Under the pieces are notes generated by a model, which had not been told where the DNA came from, searched no databases, and was given only the letters and a program-made list of their open reading frames with translations. Made by a program: the position numbers and the translations under genes. From assembly GCA_963742345.1 (NCBI GenBank), contig CAVULO010000008.1, positions 248,001 to 312,000 on the forward strand: a stretch of DNA of 64,000 bases, given 5' to 3'. Source of the stretch: Pseudolabrys sp963742345. Its GTDB lineage: Bacteria; Pseudomonadota; Alphaproteobacteria; Rhizobiales; Xanthobacteraceae. Shown here one piece after another: positions 34,589 through 42,571 of this stretch. The stretch's first letter is position 1, and the number at the start of each line of letters is the position of its first letter.

Positions 34589-36142
34589 ATGTCTTCTATT
34601 ATTCCTTTCCTCACCGCCAGACAGATCGCTGGTCTTTCGACCACGACAATCAGCGGGCTAAAAACCACCAGCATCGCAGCTTTGGCCGCGACCCAGGTGG
34701 CTGCCTTGACCACGGCTCAGGCCAATGCGCTTACATCGACCGATCTGCAATACCTGGCGACGACGCAGGTGCAGGCGATCTCCTCGACGACCATGCGCGG
34801 TCTGATCGAGGCGCAGATCCAGGCTTTCACAACCACCCAGATCACCGAGCTGACTTCGACCCAAGTGAGCGTGCTGACCGCCACCGAAATAGGCGCATTG
34901 TCGACGACTGAGCTGCAAAACCTGTCGACCGCACAGGCCAGAGCCCTGACCGCGGCCCAGATCGGCTCGCTGAGCACGACGGCGCTCAATAACCTGACCT
35001 CCACGCAGGTGGCAGCGCTGACCACGACGCAGGTGCAGGGCCTAACCACGACGCAGCTCAACGCGCTGTCGACCACCAACCTGAATGCGCTTGACGTCAC
35101 CAGGCTCAAGACCGCGCAGGTGGCGGGCCTGAGCACGCTGGCGATCGGCGACCTGACCACCACGCAGGTGGCGGCATTGGTGGCCACTGAGGTGGCGGCG
35201 CTCAATGCCAGCCAGATTGGTCAGCTGACCACGACCGAGCTGCAAAACCTGTCGACCACACAGGCCAAAGCCCTGACCGCGGCCCAGATCGGCTCGCTGA
35301 GCACGACGGTGCTCAATAACCTGACCTCCACGCAGGTGGCAGCGCTGACCACGACGCAGGTGCAGGGTCTGACCACGACGCAGCTCAACGCGCTGTCGAC
35401 CACCAACCTGAATGCGCTTGACGTCACCAGGCTCAAGACCGCGCAGGTGGCGGGCCTGAGCACGCTGGCGATCGGCGACCTGACCACCACGCAGGTGGCG
35501 GCATTGGTGGCCACTGAGGTGGCGGCGCTCAATGCCAGCCAGATTGGTCAGCTGACCACGACCGAGCTGCAAAACCTGTCGACCACACAGGCCAAAGCCC
35601 TGACCGCGGCCCAGATCGGTTCGCTGAGCACGACGGTGCTCAATAACCTCACCACCACGCAGGTGGCAGCGCTGACCACGACGCAGGTGCAGGGCCTCTA
35701 TTGGACGCAGCTCAATGGCCTGTCGACGGACAATCTCAATGCATTGGACGTTGCGAAGCTGTTGCCCGTCCAACTGGTCGGGCTCAACACCACCGCCGTG
35801 ACCAGCCTGGCCTCGGCCCAGGTCGGCGCGTTGACCGCGGCAGAAATCGGCGCGTTGACGGTGGCCGGGATCAACAGCCTCACGACAGACGAAATCGCGG
35901 CGCTCACGACGACGCAGGCTGCCGGCCTGACGAGCACTCAGATCGCTGGAATGACGACGACCAACTTCAGTGCATTGTCGAGCACGAGCGGCATACCCGG
36001 TTTGAGCACGAGCGCGATTGCCGGGCTCACGACCGCCGAAATCGATAGCTTGACCACGACACAAGGGAACGCATTTGTAATGACTCAGATCTCGGCCATG
36101 TCGATTGACGTGGCGGCTGCGTTAGCGATCCTCATTCAGTAG
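34589..36142 (+). CDS. octapeptide-repeat protein of unknown function
   Basis: The 517-residue product is built from about 60 octapeptides of consensus L-[ST]-x-T-[QE]-[VIL]-x-[AGN], for example LTTTQVAA, LSTTELQN and LTAAQIGS. A 13-residue variant of the type LDVTRLKTAQVAG interrupts the register three times. There is no signal peptide, membrane helix, Cys or catalytic motif, and the ends (MSSIIPFLTARQIAG and DVAAALAILIQ) are short. Thr before x-x-Gln/Glu is a helix-capping pattern, so each octad may be one short helix of a solenoid; a beta-solenoid is the alternative. ATG 34589 is preferred, but ATG 34538 in frame cannot be excluded. A surface or structural role is a guess. Confidence 0.75.
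   Translation: MSSIIPFLTARQIAGLSTTTISGLKTTSIAALAATQVAALTTAQANALTSTDLQYLATTQVQAISSTTMRGLIEAQIQAFTTTQITELTSTQVSVLTATEIGALSTTELQNLSTAQARALTAAQIGSLSTTALNNLTSTQVAALTTTQVQGLTTTQLNALSTTNLNALDVTRLKTAQVAGLSTLAIGDLTTTQVAALVATEVAALNASQIGQLTTTELQNLSTTQAKALTAAQIGSLSTTVLNNLTSTQVAALTTTQVQGLTTTQLNALSTTNLNALDVTRLKTAQVAGLSTLAIGDLTTTQVAALVATEVAALNASQIGQLTTTELQNLSTTQAKALTAAQIGSLSTTVLNNLTTTQVAALTTTQVQGLYWTQLNGLSTDNLNALDVAKLLPVQLVGLNTTAVTSLASAQVGALTAAEIGALTVAGINSLTTDEIAALTTTQAAGLTSTQIAGMTTTNFSALSSTSGIPGLSTSAIAGLTTAEIDSLTTTQGNAFVMTQISAMSIDVAAALAILIQ
34910..35697 (+). repeat. 327-bp tandem repeat, 2.4 copies, inside the octapeptide gene
   Basis: Copies start at 34910, 35237 and 35564, an exact 327-base period (109 codons, 12 octads plus one 13-mer). 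The first two differ by only a few substitutions, and the third breaks off near 35697. The near identity implies recent duplication, and length variation between strains is expected. Confidence 0.92.
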
Positions 36143-36203
36143 AGCCCGCTATTGGTCCAAAGCAGACGTGCAGGAATGAGCCCAACCACAATCATGCTTG
36201 CCG

Positions 36204-37460
36204 CTATTCGCAGAATTTGCAGGGCGGGAAATCTCGGCTGTAGACCGGCTGAGCCAAGAACTTCGCCTTGTCATAGGTCCAGAACGTGCCGACGGCGGGG
36301 TAGGTCTTGATGACCGTGTTCCAAAGCTCGTCGTTCTCGTAACCGAACATTTTCTTCTTTTCGACCTTCTTGATGTAGATGTTCTGAATCGGACTCTTGG
36401 TCGACAGATCGAGACGCACCGGGCCGCGCGGCGCGTCGAGCTCGATCGTGGCCATGCTCTTGATAAACTCGACCGGCCCCGGATATGCGCCCTCGTGCTT
36501 TGCGAGTGTGAGGTCGATCCATTTTGCGGCCGCGTAGTTGACCTCGGAATAGTAGGACGGCACCTTGCCGTACTTCGCCCGGTACTTCTTGACGAAGGCT
36601 TCGTTGGCGGGCGTCTGCAGCGCGGCGCTGTATTGCAGCGCCGAGACATCACCGATCACCTCGTCGCCCATGAAGGGCAGGGCGAACTCGTCATAGCTGG
36701 TGCCGCCGCCGACGATCGGCGTCCTGTTGCCGGAAGCACGAAGCTGTTTGGGGAATTGCAGCGACATTGGGCCAACCATCAGGGTGAAGATGGCGTCGAT
36801 GTTGCTCTTGAGCGTCGGAATATACGGCCCAAAATCCTTGGTGCCGATCGGCACCCAGATCTTCTGCTCGACTTTGCCGCCGCAGTCCTCGAACCCTTTC
36901 TGGAAGCCGCCGAGCTGCTCGTAGCCAAAGGCATAATCGGCGGCAATCGCGGCGACGCGCTTGTAGCCCTGGTCGCAGGCCCATTGGCCAAGCGGATGGT
37001 TCGGTTGCGAGGGCACCCAGCCGGCGAGCACGAGATACGGATATTTGTCGACCTGCCGCTGCGCAAGGTCGTCGGCGGTGGAGACGGTGCCCATGTAAAG
37101 AATTTTTTCGGCGGTTGATACCGGCGCCAGCGCATAGGCAGAAGAGGCGAGCACGGCGCCGACCAGCATATCCACCTTGTCTTGCAGGATCAGCTTCTTG
37201 GCCTTAGCCACGTCGACATCAGGCTTGCCCTGGTCGTCTTCGACGATGAAGCTCACCTTGGCGCCGCCGAGCATGCCATCGTGCTCGTCCAGATACATCT
37301 GAAAGCCGTTGACCATGTCAGTCCCGAGCTGGGTAAAGATACCCGTGCGCGGTGCCAAGAATCCGATTTTGAGCTCTTGCGCTTGCGCGGGTGCCAACGC
37401 ACCGAATGCACACGTGATGGCCAGGCCCAGCGGCGGCAATATTCGCGAAAGGTTATTCAT
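36204..37460 (-). CDS. ABC transporter substrate-binding protein (branched-chain amino acid type)
   Basis: The roughly 418-residue product is a periplasmic type I binding protein (Peripla_BP_6). It has a signal peptide ending APAQAQ, then ELKIGFLAPRTGIFTQLGTDMVNGFQMYLDEHDGMLGGAKV, the family's opening, and the second lobe with QGYKRVAAIAADYAFGYEQLGGFQKGFEDCGGKV. Three ATGs in a row follow GGGAGGG; the third (37460) has the best spacing. Ligands in this family include amino acids, urea, amides and aromatic acids. No permease or ATPase gene is adjacent, and a second binding protein gene lies directly upstream on the same strand. Confidence 0.88.
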   Translation of the reverse strand: MNNLSRILPPLGLAITCAFGALAPAQAQELKIGFLAPRTGIFTQLGTDMVNGFQMYLDEHDGMLGGAKVSFIVEDDQGKPDVDVAKAKKLILQDKVDMLVGAVLASSAYALAPVSTAEKILYMGTVSTADDLAQRQVDKYPYLVLAGWVPSQPNHPLGQWACDQGYKRVAAIAADYAFGYEQLGGFQKGFEDCGGKVEQKIWVPIGTKDFGPYIPTLKSNIDAIFTLMVGPMSLQFPKQLRASGNRTPIVGGGTSYDEFALPFMGDEVIGDVSALQYSAALQTPANEAFVKKYRAKYGKVPSYYSEVNYAAAKWIDLTLAKHEGAYPGPVEFIKSMATIELDAPRGPVRLDLSTKSPIQNIYIKKVEKKKMFGYENDELWNTVIKTYPAVGTFWTYDKAKFLAQPVYSRDFPPCKFCE

Positions 37461-37533
37461 CATCATTCCCTCCCGAACGGGCTGCCGACTGTTTTTGCGA
37501 TTATTTGCGCAACGCCGATGCATTCTTCGTCAG

Positions 37534-38538
37534 TTACTTTAAACGCGCTCCTGCCTCCTTAACGATGCTGAGATCGGCATATTTGCTGACGATAAGGCCG
37601 GGCTTAAATACGCCGAGGTCGGCGGCGGCATCCACATTGCGCTGAAGCGCTGCAAGATCCGGCAGACCGTTCGGGTCGCGATAATAGTCCTGTTTCGTGA
37701 AAAGCCAGCCAAAGCGTTCCGGCGGTACTTTAAGAAAGCCCGAGGCAATTTTAGCGACCTCGTCGTGGTTCTTTGGATCGAGATACCAGCGCTCAATCCG
37801 CAGCACGTCCTCCATAAAGTCGACGACTGCGGCACGGTGCTTGTCGATAAAAGACTTGCGCATGACCCAAAAAATAAACTGCGAGCGGCCAAGCCCGTCT
37901 TTCTGCTCGAACAGAACCTTGCCGTTTTGCCTGAGAACGGGATTCAACGAAAAGGGCATTACGCCAGCGACGAGGTCGGCTTTCTTTTCAGAAAGGATAG
38001 CCGGCATTGTTGGAAACGGAGCTTCGATAATTGTGACATCCCGTTTGTCATCGAGGCCGCTCTGTTTAAGAGTAATCCTCATACCGATGTCCACGCCGCT
38101 CCCGCTTGCATTGACAGCCAGCACCTTGCCTTTCAGGTCTTTGATGGAGTTGATCCCGCTGTCTTTGCCAACAAAAAACTCGCTGCTGTAATAGCCGGGA
38201 ACGCCATCCTGAAATTCATCTGCTACGATCCGAAGGTCGTCCAGGCCGGCGTTCTGAATTGCCAGTCCAAGCGTCGAATAAGCAAGGTTGGCAATTTCAA
38301 GCTCATTGTTGGCGAGCGCAGTGATCATTGGCGGCGTGCCTTGATAGCGCACGGCTTCCATCACGTATGATTGGCCCCAATGTTTCGCGAGATCCTTTTT
38401 GGCTTCGAGCATCGGCGCCCAATTAGCGACAGGAACGGCGAAGGCGTTGCGAATTTTAACGGGCTCACTTTGCGCGGAGCTTGTGGGCAACAGGCTCAAG
38501 CTTCCAAAAATACATAGTACGAACCTTAAAATCCGCAT
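37534..38538 (-). CDS. ABC transporter substrate-binding protein (NMT1/SsuA-like)
   Basis: The 334-residue product is a type II periplasmic protein of the taurine/nitrate/thiamine-precursor group. It has a signal peptide (LRFVLCIFGSLSLLPTSSA), VANWAPMLEAKKDLAKHWG near residue 40, TPPMITALANNELEIANLAYSTLGLA, and GINSIKDLKGKVLAVNASGSGVDIGMRI in the hinge region. The ATG at 38538 has GGGAGG 6 bases upstream. Ligands are typically sulfonates or small aromatic or heterocyclic compounds. It is followed by another binding protein gene of a different family, with no ABC membrane or ATPase subunit in the window. Confidence 0.87.
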   Translation of the reverse strand: MRILRFVLCIFGSLSLLPTSSAQSEPVKIRNAFAVPVANWAPMLEAKKDLAKHWGQSYVMEAVRYQGTPPMITALANNELEIANLAYSTLGLAIQNAGLDDLRIVADEFQDGVPGYYSSEFFVGKDSGINSIKDLKGKVLAVNASGSGVDIGMRITLKQSGLDDKRDVTIIEAPFPTMPAILSEKKADLVAGVMPFSLNPVLRQNGKVLFEQKDGLGRSQFIFWVMRKSFIDKHRAAVVDFMEDVLRIERWYLDPKNHDEVAKIASGFLKVPPERFGWLFTKQDYYRDPNGLPDLAALQRNVDAAADLGVFKPGLIVSKYADLSIVKEAGARLK

Positions 38539-38766
38539 CGTTACCTCCCTAAGCGATCGTTTTGCCAATCATTTTCTAGCAGCTCTATTTTGCGCGATAT
38601 CGGCGCACCCCGCCGGGCCGGCCGCCGTTAAGGCTACAACGGTTTCCGAATTGCGCAAAAGGGCCGCGCTGTGTCTGCTCTTGACCCAAAGCGGACATCG
38701 GACAGTCAACGACCTATGTGCTATTTTGAGGTGGTCCGACGCCTGTTCCTGAGCCTCGGGAGGCCA

Positions 38767-39735
38767 ATGAGACGGCGCGAGTTCATCACGCTTGTCGGCG
38801 GCGCAGTGGCGACTTGGCCGCTTAAGGCGCGCGCGCAGCAACCACCGATGCCGGTAATTGCTCTGCTCGCCGGCGGGTCGCCTGAATCGTTCGAGCCGGG
38901 CGCGGCCGCGTTTCGCCAGGGCCTGAGTGAAGGCGGCTTCGTTGAAGGCAGGAACGTGTCCCTCGAATACCGCTGGGCGGGCGGTCAGTTCGACCGGTTG
39001 CCCGGGCTGGCCGCCGAACTAGTCAGCGGCAAGCCTGCCGCCATCGCCACCGTCACTTTGCCCGGCGCCCTGGCCGCGAAGGCGGCGACCGGCACGATCC
39101 CGATCGTCTTCGTCATCGGCGAAGACCCGGTCAAAGCCGGTCTGGTCGCAAGGCTCAATCGACCCGGTGGCAACGTCACCGGCACGAGCAATTTCATGAA
39201 CGTGCTCGCCGCCAAGCGGCTGGAACTGGTGAGCGCGGTCGTGCCGGAGGACACCGTGCTTGCGCTACTGGTCAATCCGAACAATCCCAATGCCGAGCCA
39301 GACACCAAAGACTTGCAGGCGGCGGCGGACGCATTGAGGCGCCGCCTTGAGGTATTGCCGGCCAGCAGTGAACGAGAGATTGAGAACGCGTTCGTCAGCG
39401 CTGTTGAACGGAAGGTCGGTGCGCTGTTTATCAACATCGATCCGTTCTTGTTCAGCCAGCGCGAGCAACTAATCGCGCTTGCGGGGCGTCACCGAATTCC
39501 AACGATCTACCCCTTTCGCGAGATGGTCGTGGCCGGCGGGCTGATGAGCTACGGTGCGAGCTTCGCCAAGGCATGGCGTCAAGCCGGCCTCTACGTCGCC
39601 AGAATTCTCAAGGGCGCCAAGCCGGCCGAGTTGCCGGTCGTGCAGCCGACAAATCTGGAGTTGGTCATCAATCTCAAAACTGCCAAGGCACTTGGCCTCA
39701 CGATCCCCAACACGCTCATCGGGCGTCGCCGATGA
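38767..39735 (+). CDS. ABC transporter substrate-binding protein (ABC_sub_bind, PF04392 type)
   Basis: The 322-residue product starts MRRREFITLVGGAVATWPLKARAQQ, a Tat/Sec-like signal that is the hallmark of this large Hyphomicrobiales family. The body has PVIALLAGGSPESFEPGAAAFRQGLSEGGFVEGRNVSLEYRWAGGQFDRLPGLAAELV, GTIPIVFVIGEDPVKAGLVARLNRPGGNVTG and AGRHRIPTIYPFREMVVAGGLMSYG. Ligands are largely unknown and many copies occur per genome without transporter partners. GGGAGG lies 7 bases before the ATG. It is divergent from the two preceding binding protein genes. A fragment of a short dispersed repeat lies just upstream. Confidence 0.9.
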   Translation: MRRREFITLVGGAVATWPLKARAQQPPMPVIALLAGGSPESFEPGAAAFRQGLSEGGFVEGRNVSLEYRWAGGQFDRLPGLAAELVSGKPAAIATVTLPGALAAKAATGTIPIVFVIGEDPVKAGLVARLNRPGGNVTGTSNFMNVLAAKRLELVSAVVPEDTVLALLVNPNNPNAEPDTKDLQAAADALRRRLEVLPASSEREIENAFVSAVERKVGALFINIDPFLFSQREQLIALAGRHRIPTIYPFREMVVAGGLMSYGASFAKAWRQAGLYVARILKGAKPAELPVVQPTNLELVINLKTAKALGLTIPNTLIGRRR

Positions 39736-39897
39736 GGTGATCGAATAGGGTTGAGATGTCTGCGTGAATGCCAAGGACCCGACATGCAGGTTTTAGGCCT
39801 TTTTTGTGCTCTATTGGCGCATGGCAAAAAGCTCCATATTGTCGCGGAAGAATAAGGCGTGACGACTGGTAAATAGTTCTGCGTGTGGGTTGGCCTG

Positions 39898-41634
39898 ATG
39901 ACACAGTATTCGCTGGGGCAAGTGGACGACGGTCAGTCCGTTTCTCTTAAATTGTCACGCGGTTGGATTTATTCATTAGTCACGACCATTGCGCTAGCCA
40001 TCGCCTATTTCCTGGCGGCGCGCCTTGGTCTTTTCCTTCTCACCGAGCCTGATGGCGTCGCTGTTTTTTGGCCGGCCGCTGGCGTTTCTGCTGGCGCGTT
40101 GATCGGTCTCGGGTCGGGGGCACGGTTGCCCGTAATCGCTGGCACGATAGCGGCGACGGTAGCGGCCAATCTTCTGGGCGATCGCAACATCGGCAGTGCC
40201 ATCGTTTTCGCCCTGAGTAACGCTGGCGAAGCGGTGCTCGTGGCCGCTCTCATCGAACGCTACTTTGGCGCGTCGTTCAGTCTTGACAAGCCGCGCAACG
40301 TTTTCGGATTGCTTGCGGCGACCATCGTTGTAACTGCCATTTCGGGGATCGCTGGAACAACGGGCTTTAAATTATTCCATAGCTCGCCTGCGCCAGCTCT
40401 GACGATCTGGCACCATTGGTTTGCGTCCGACGCACTTGGTATCATCACGGTTGCACCGCTGCTGATCGGGTTGGCTCAAGCGGTGCGCGATCCGCCGCCA
40501 CACAGCGAGGTTTTCGAAGGCGCCGTGGTATTGGGCATACTGACCTTCGTGAGCGGACTCATTGTTCTATTGCCACGGGAGCTATGGGTGACCGTGGTGC
40601 CTACCGCATTGCTCTTCCCGCTGCTGCTGTGGGTTACCGCGCGCTGCAGACCGGTCTTCGCCGCAGCGGCCGCAACCATCGTTGCGCTGACGGTCGTTTC
40701 GACGACCACGTTCGGCATTGGCATTCTCGGTGATCCAAACCTTCCGATCATGCAGCGGGTCCTGTGTGCTCAAGCCGGTCTCCTGACGGCATCGCTTTGC
40801 GCATTGGTTCTTGCCGCGTTATTCGCAGAGCGAAGGTCAAACGAGGCTCACCTTGCTCACTCGAACACCATGCTGGAGCGCGAACGGGACAACAAATTGA
40901 TGAATGTCCAGGCGGCTACTGCCACGATGGCTCATGAGGTCAAGCAGCCTCTCGCAGTCATCTCATTGAAGGGCGAAGCGGCGCAACAACTTCTCAAGCA
41001 TGCGCAGCCCGACCTCGAAAAGGTGCGGTCAGCTTTGGTCAGCATCGTTGCCAACAGCCATCGTGCCAGCCAGCTATTGAATAACACGCGTGCCTTGTTT
41101 GCGAGAGCCGACAAAGGACACGACTCAATCGACGTAAACAAAGTTGCTTCGCAGGTGTTGCGCCTTCTTCGGGAACAGCTGAAAGCTCACGGTGTTATGA
41201 CCCGCGTTGAATTTGCGTCCGATCTGCCGATTGTCGTGGGTCACAAGGGTCAATTGCAGGAGGTCGTGATAAACCTTTTCCAAAATGCAATTGAAGCAAT
41301 GGGAGTCATCAAGGATGGCCCCAAGATGCTGCAGTTGAGAACGAAGCGCCGCGGCGATGATGCGATTGTTGTTGAAGTTGAGGACTCAGGGCCTGGAATT
41401 GATCCGGCAGACCTGAACAGCATATTTGATGCATTTTTTACAACGAAATCGCACGGAATGGGGTTGGGATTAGCCATTTGCCGCATGATTATCGAGCGTC
41501 ACGGTGGCCGGCTTTTGGCGTCGTCGGACGGCATAAACGGTGCGCTGTTTCAGGTCATTCTGCCCGTACGCGAGCTCCAGGCGGATAACGCTCGCGCATC
41601 GCCCATGGACGATCACGTCACGCCGGCGAAGTAG
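39898..41634 (+). CDS. MASE1-domain sensor histidine kinase
   Basis: The 578-residue product begins with a long multi-helix MASE1-type sensor domain (about residues 20-300), with LGLFLLTEPDGVAVFWPAAGVSAGALIGLG near the start. A linker and coiled region lead to the phospho-acceptor helix with His346 in ATMAHEVKQPLAVISLKGEAAQQ. The ATPase domain has the N box VVINLFQNAIEAMG, the G1 box VEDSGPGID, the F box FDAFFTTKSHGMGLGLAI and a short G2. It lacks a receiver domain, and no response regulator gene is adjacent, so it is an orphan kinase. The signal is unknown; MASE1 is a membrane-integral sensor domain. Confidence 0.92.
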   Translation: MTQYSLGQVDDGQSVSLKLSRGWIYSLVTTIALAIAYFLAARLGLFLLTEPDGVAVFWPAAGVSAGALIGLGSGARLPVIAGTIAATVAANLLGDRNIGSAIVFALSNAGEAVLVAALIERYFGASFSLDKPRNVFGLLAATIVVTAISGIAGTTGFKLFHSSPAPALTIWHHWFASDALGIITVAPLLIGLAQAVRDPPPHSEVFEGAVVLGILTFVSGLIVLLPRELWVTVVPTALLFPLLLWVTARCRPVFAAAAATIVALTVVSTTTFGIGILGDPNLPIMQRVLCAQAGLLTASLCALVLAALFAERRSNEAHLAHSNTMLERERDNKLMNVQAATATMAHEVKQPLAVISLKGEAAQQLLKHAQPDLEKVRSALVSIVANSHRASQLLNNTRALFARADKGHDSIDVNKVASQVLRLLREQLKAHGVMTRVEFASDLPIVVGHKGQLQEVVINLFQNAIEAMGVIKDGPKMLQLRTKRRGDDAIVVEVEDSGPGIDPADLNSIFDAFFTTKSHGMGLGLAICRMIIERHGGRLLASSDGINGALFQVILPVRELQADNARASPMDDHVTPAK

Positions 41635-41654
41635 CAGCCACCAAAGGGGCGGAC

Positions 41655-41897
41655 ATGCGAAAAGTCATTTTGGTCGCCAATGCGTTTTTGGCAGTGCTTT
41701 GGTTGATTTTAATAATCGTGTCGCGCATGCCCGGACAGGGATATCATACGGAAAATCTGCACGGCATCTTGGTTTTTATTGTGCTGCCTACCATCGCTAT
41801 CGGCCTTTGGGGGCGGTGGCTGCCGCTCGGCATGGCTCTCACCGTCGTCTCGTTGTTCCTGTTCATGTCATTTTCGGTTTTCGCGGTGAACTATTAG
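41655..41897 (+). CDS. small membrane protein
   Basis: The 80-residue product has AGGGGCGG upstream of the ATG. It has a hydrophobic N-terminal helix (VILVANAFLAVLWLILIIV), a polar loop (SRMPGQGYHTENLHG), and two further hydrophobic stretches (ILVFIVLPTIAIGLWG and LGMALTVVSLFLFMSFSVFAV), so three helices are likely. It lies 20 bases after the histidine kinase gene and may be co-transcribed with it, possibly as an accessory to its membrane sensor. No family is recognised. Confidence 0.66.
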   Translation: MRKVILVANAFLAVLWLILIIVSRMPGQGYHTENLHGILVFIVLPTIAIGLWGRWLPLGMALTVVSLFLFMSFSVFAVNY

Positions 41898-41986
41898 AGT
41901 TGGCGCAGCCGAGGTGAAAACCACTTCGTCGCCGCTAACTACGAATAGCGATCGCGCGGGACCAGAATTCGAGGCACAAAGATCCA

Positions 41987-42409
41987 ATGAATCCATCGGG
42001 ACGTATTGACCTGCTGATCGCAAAACTTACCGACTGGCGTGGCAAAGCGTTCGCCAGCATGCGGAAGAGCATCCTTGCGGCCGACCGGGAGATAGTCGAG
42101 GAATGGAAGTGGATGGGAAGCCCGGTTTGGTTCCGCCACGGAATGATCGCGGTCGCTAACGCCCACAAAGAGAAAGTGAAGCTTACCTTTGCACACGGGG
42201 CGAGGCTCCCAGATCCTGACAAGCTGTTTAACGCGGGCCTCGAAGGCAACGCGTGGCGAGCGATCGATTTTTTCGAGGGTGACAAGATCAATGAGCGTGC
42301 TCTAAAAAAGCTCGTCCATGCCGCTGTTGATTACAATCGGATCAAATTTAATAAGAAAAAAGCGCCTGCGGGTACTCGAGCGAAAGTGCACAAACGTAAA
42401 AAGACATGA
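41987..42409 (+). CDS. DUF1801 domain-containing protein
   Basis: The 140-residue product matches the DUF1801/YdhG group, whose fold resembles SCP2-like or iron chaperone proteins. Key stretches are LTDWRGKAFASMRKSILAADREIVEEWKWMGSPVWFRHGMIAVANAHKEKVKLTFAHGARLPDP and GNAWRAIDFFEGDKINERALKKLVHAAVDYN. The C-terminus is very basic (KKKAPAGTRAKVHKRKK), suggesting contact with nucleic acid. The biochemical role of the family is not settled. It has a clear start but a weak ribosome-binding site. Confidence 0.82.
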   Translation: MNPSGRIDLLIAKLTDWRGKAFASMRKSILAADREIVEEWKWMGSPVWFRHGMIAVANAHKEKVKLTFAHGARLPDPDKLFNAGLEGNAWRAIDFFEGDKINERALKKLVHAAVDYNRIKFNKKKAPAGTRAKVHKRKKT

Positions 42410-42571
42410 AGCTATAGCTTTTTCTCGCTAATTCTCGCTGACTCGAGTTCCGCCGCAAGCCCGCTATTGGCTGGCGATAAGCAAATATTGTCGGCTTGTC
42501 CGCTTCTGGCCACTTCCGAAGCACCATTTTAAGCAGTTAAGATCGCTTGGCCGCAATGCATGGGACGCCCC

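Noticed and set aside
34910..35697. Tandem repeats considered as a CRISPR array
   Set aside because: The unit is 327 bases, contiguous, in frame with a gene, and has no unique spacers.
35042..36064. 340-residue open frame antisense to the octapeptide gene
   Set aside because: It is a mirror of the repeat: Arg/Gln/His-rich, no start signal, and its length follows from the regular codon pattern of the plus strand.
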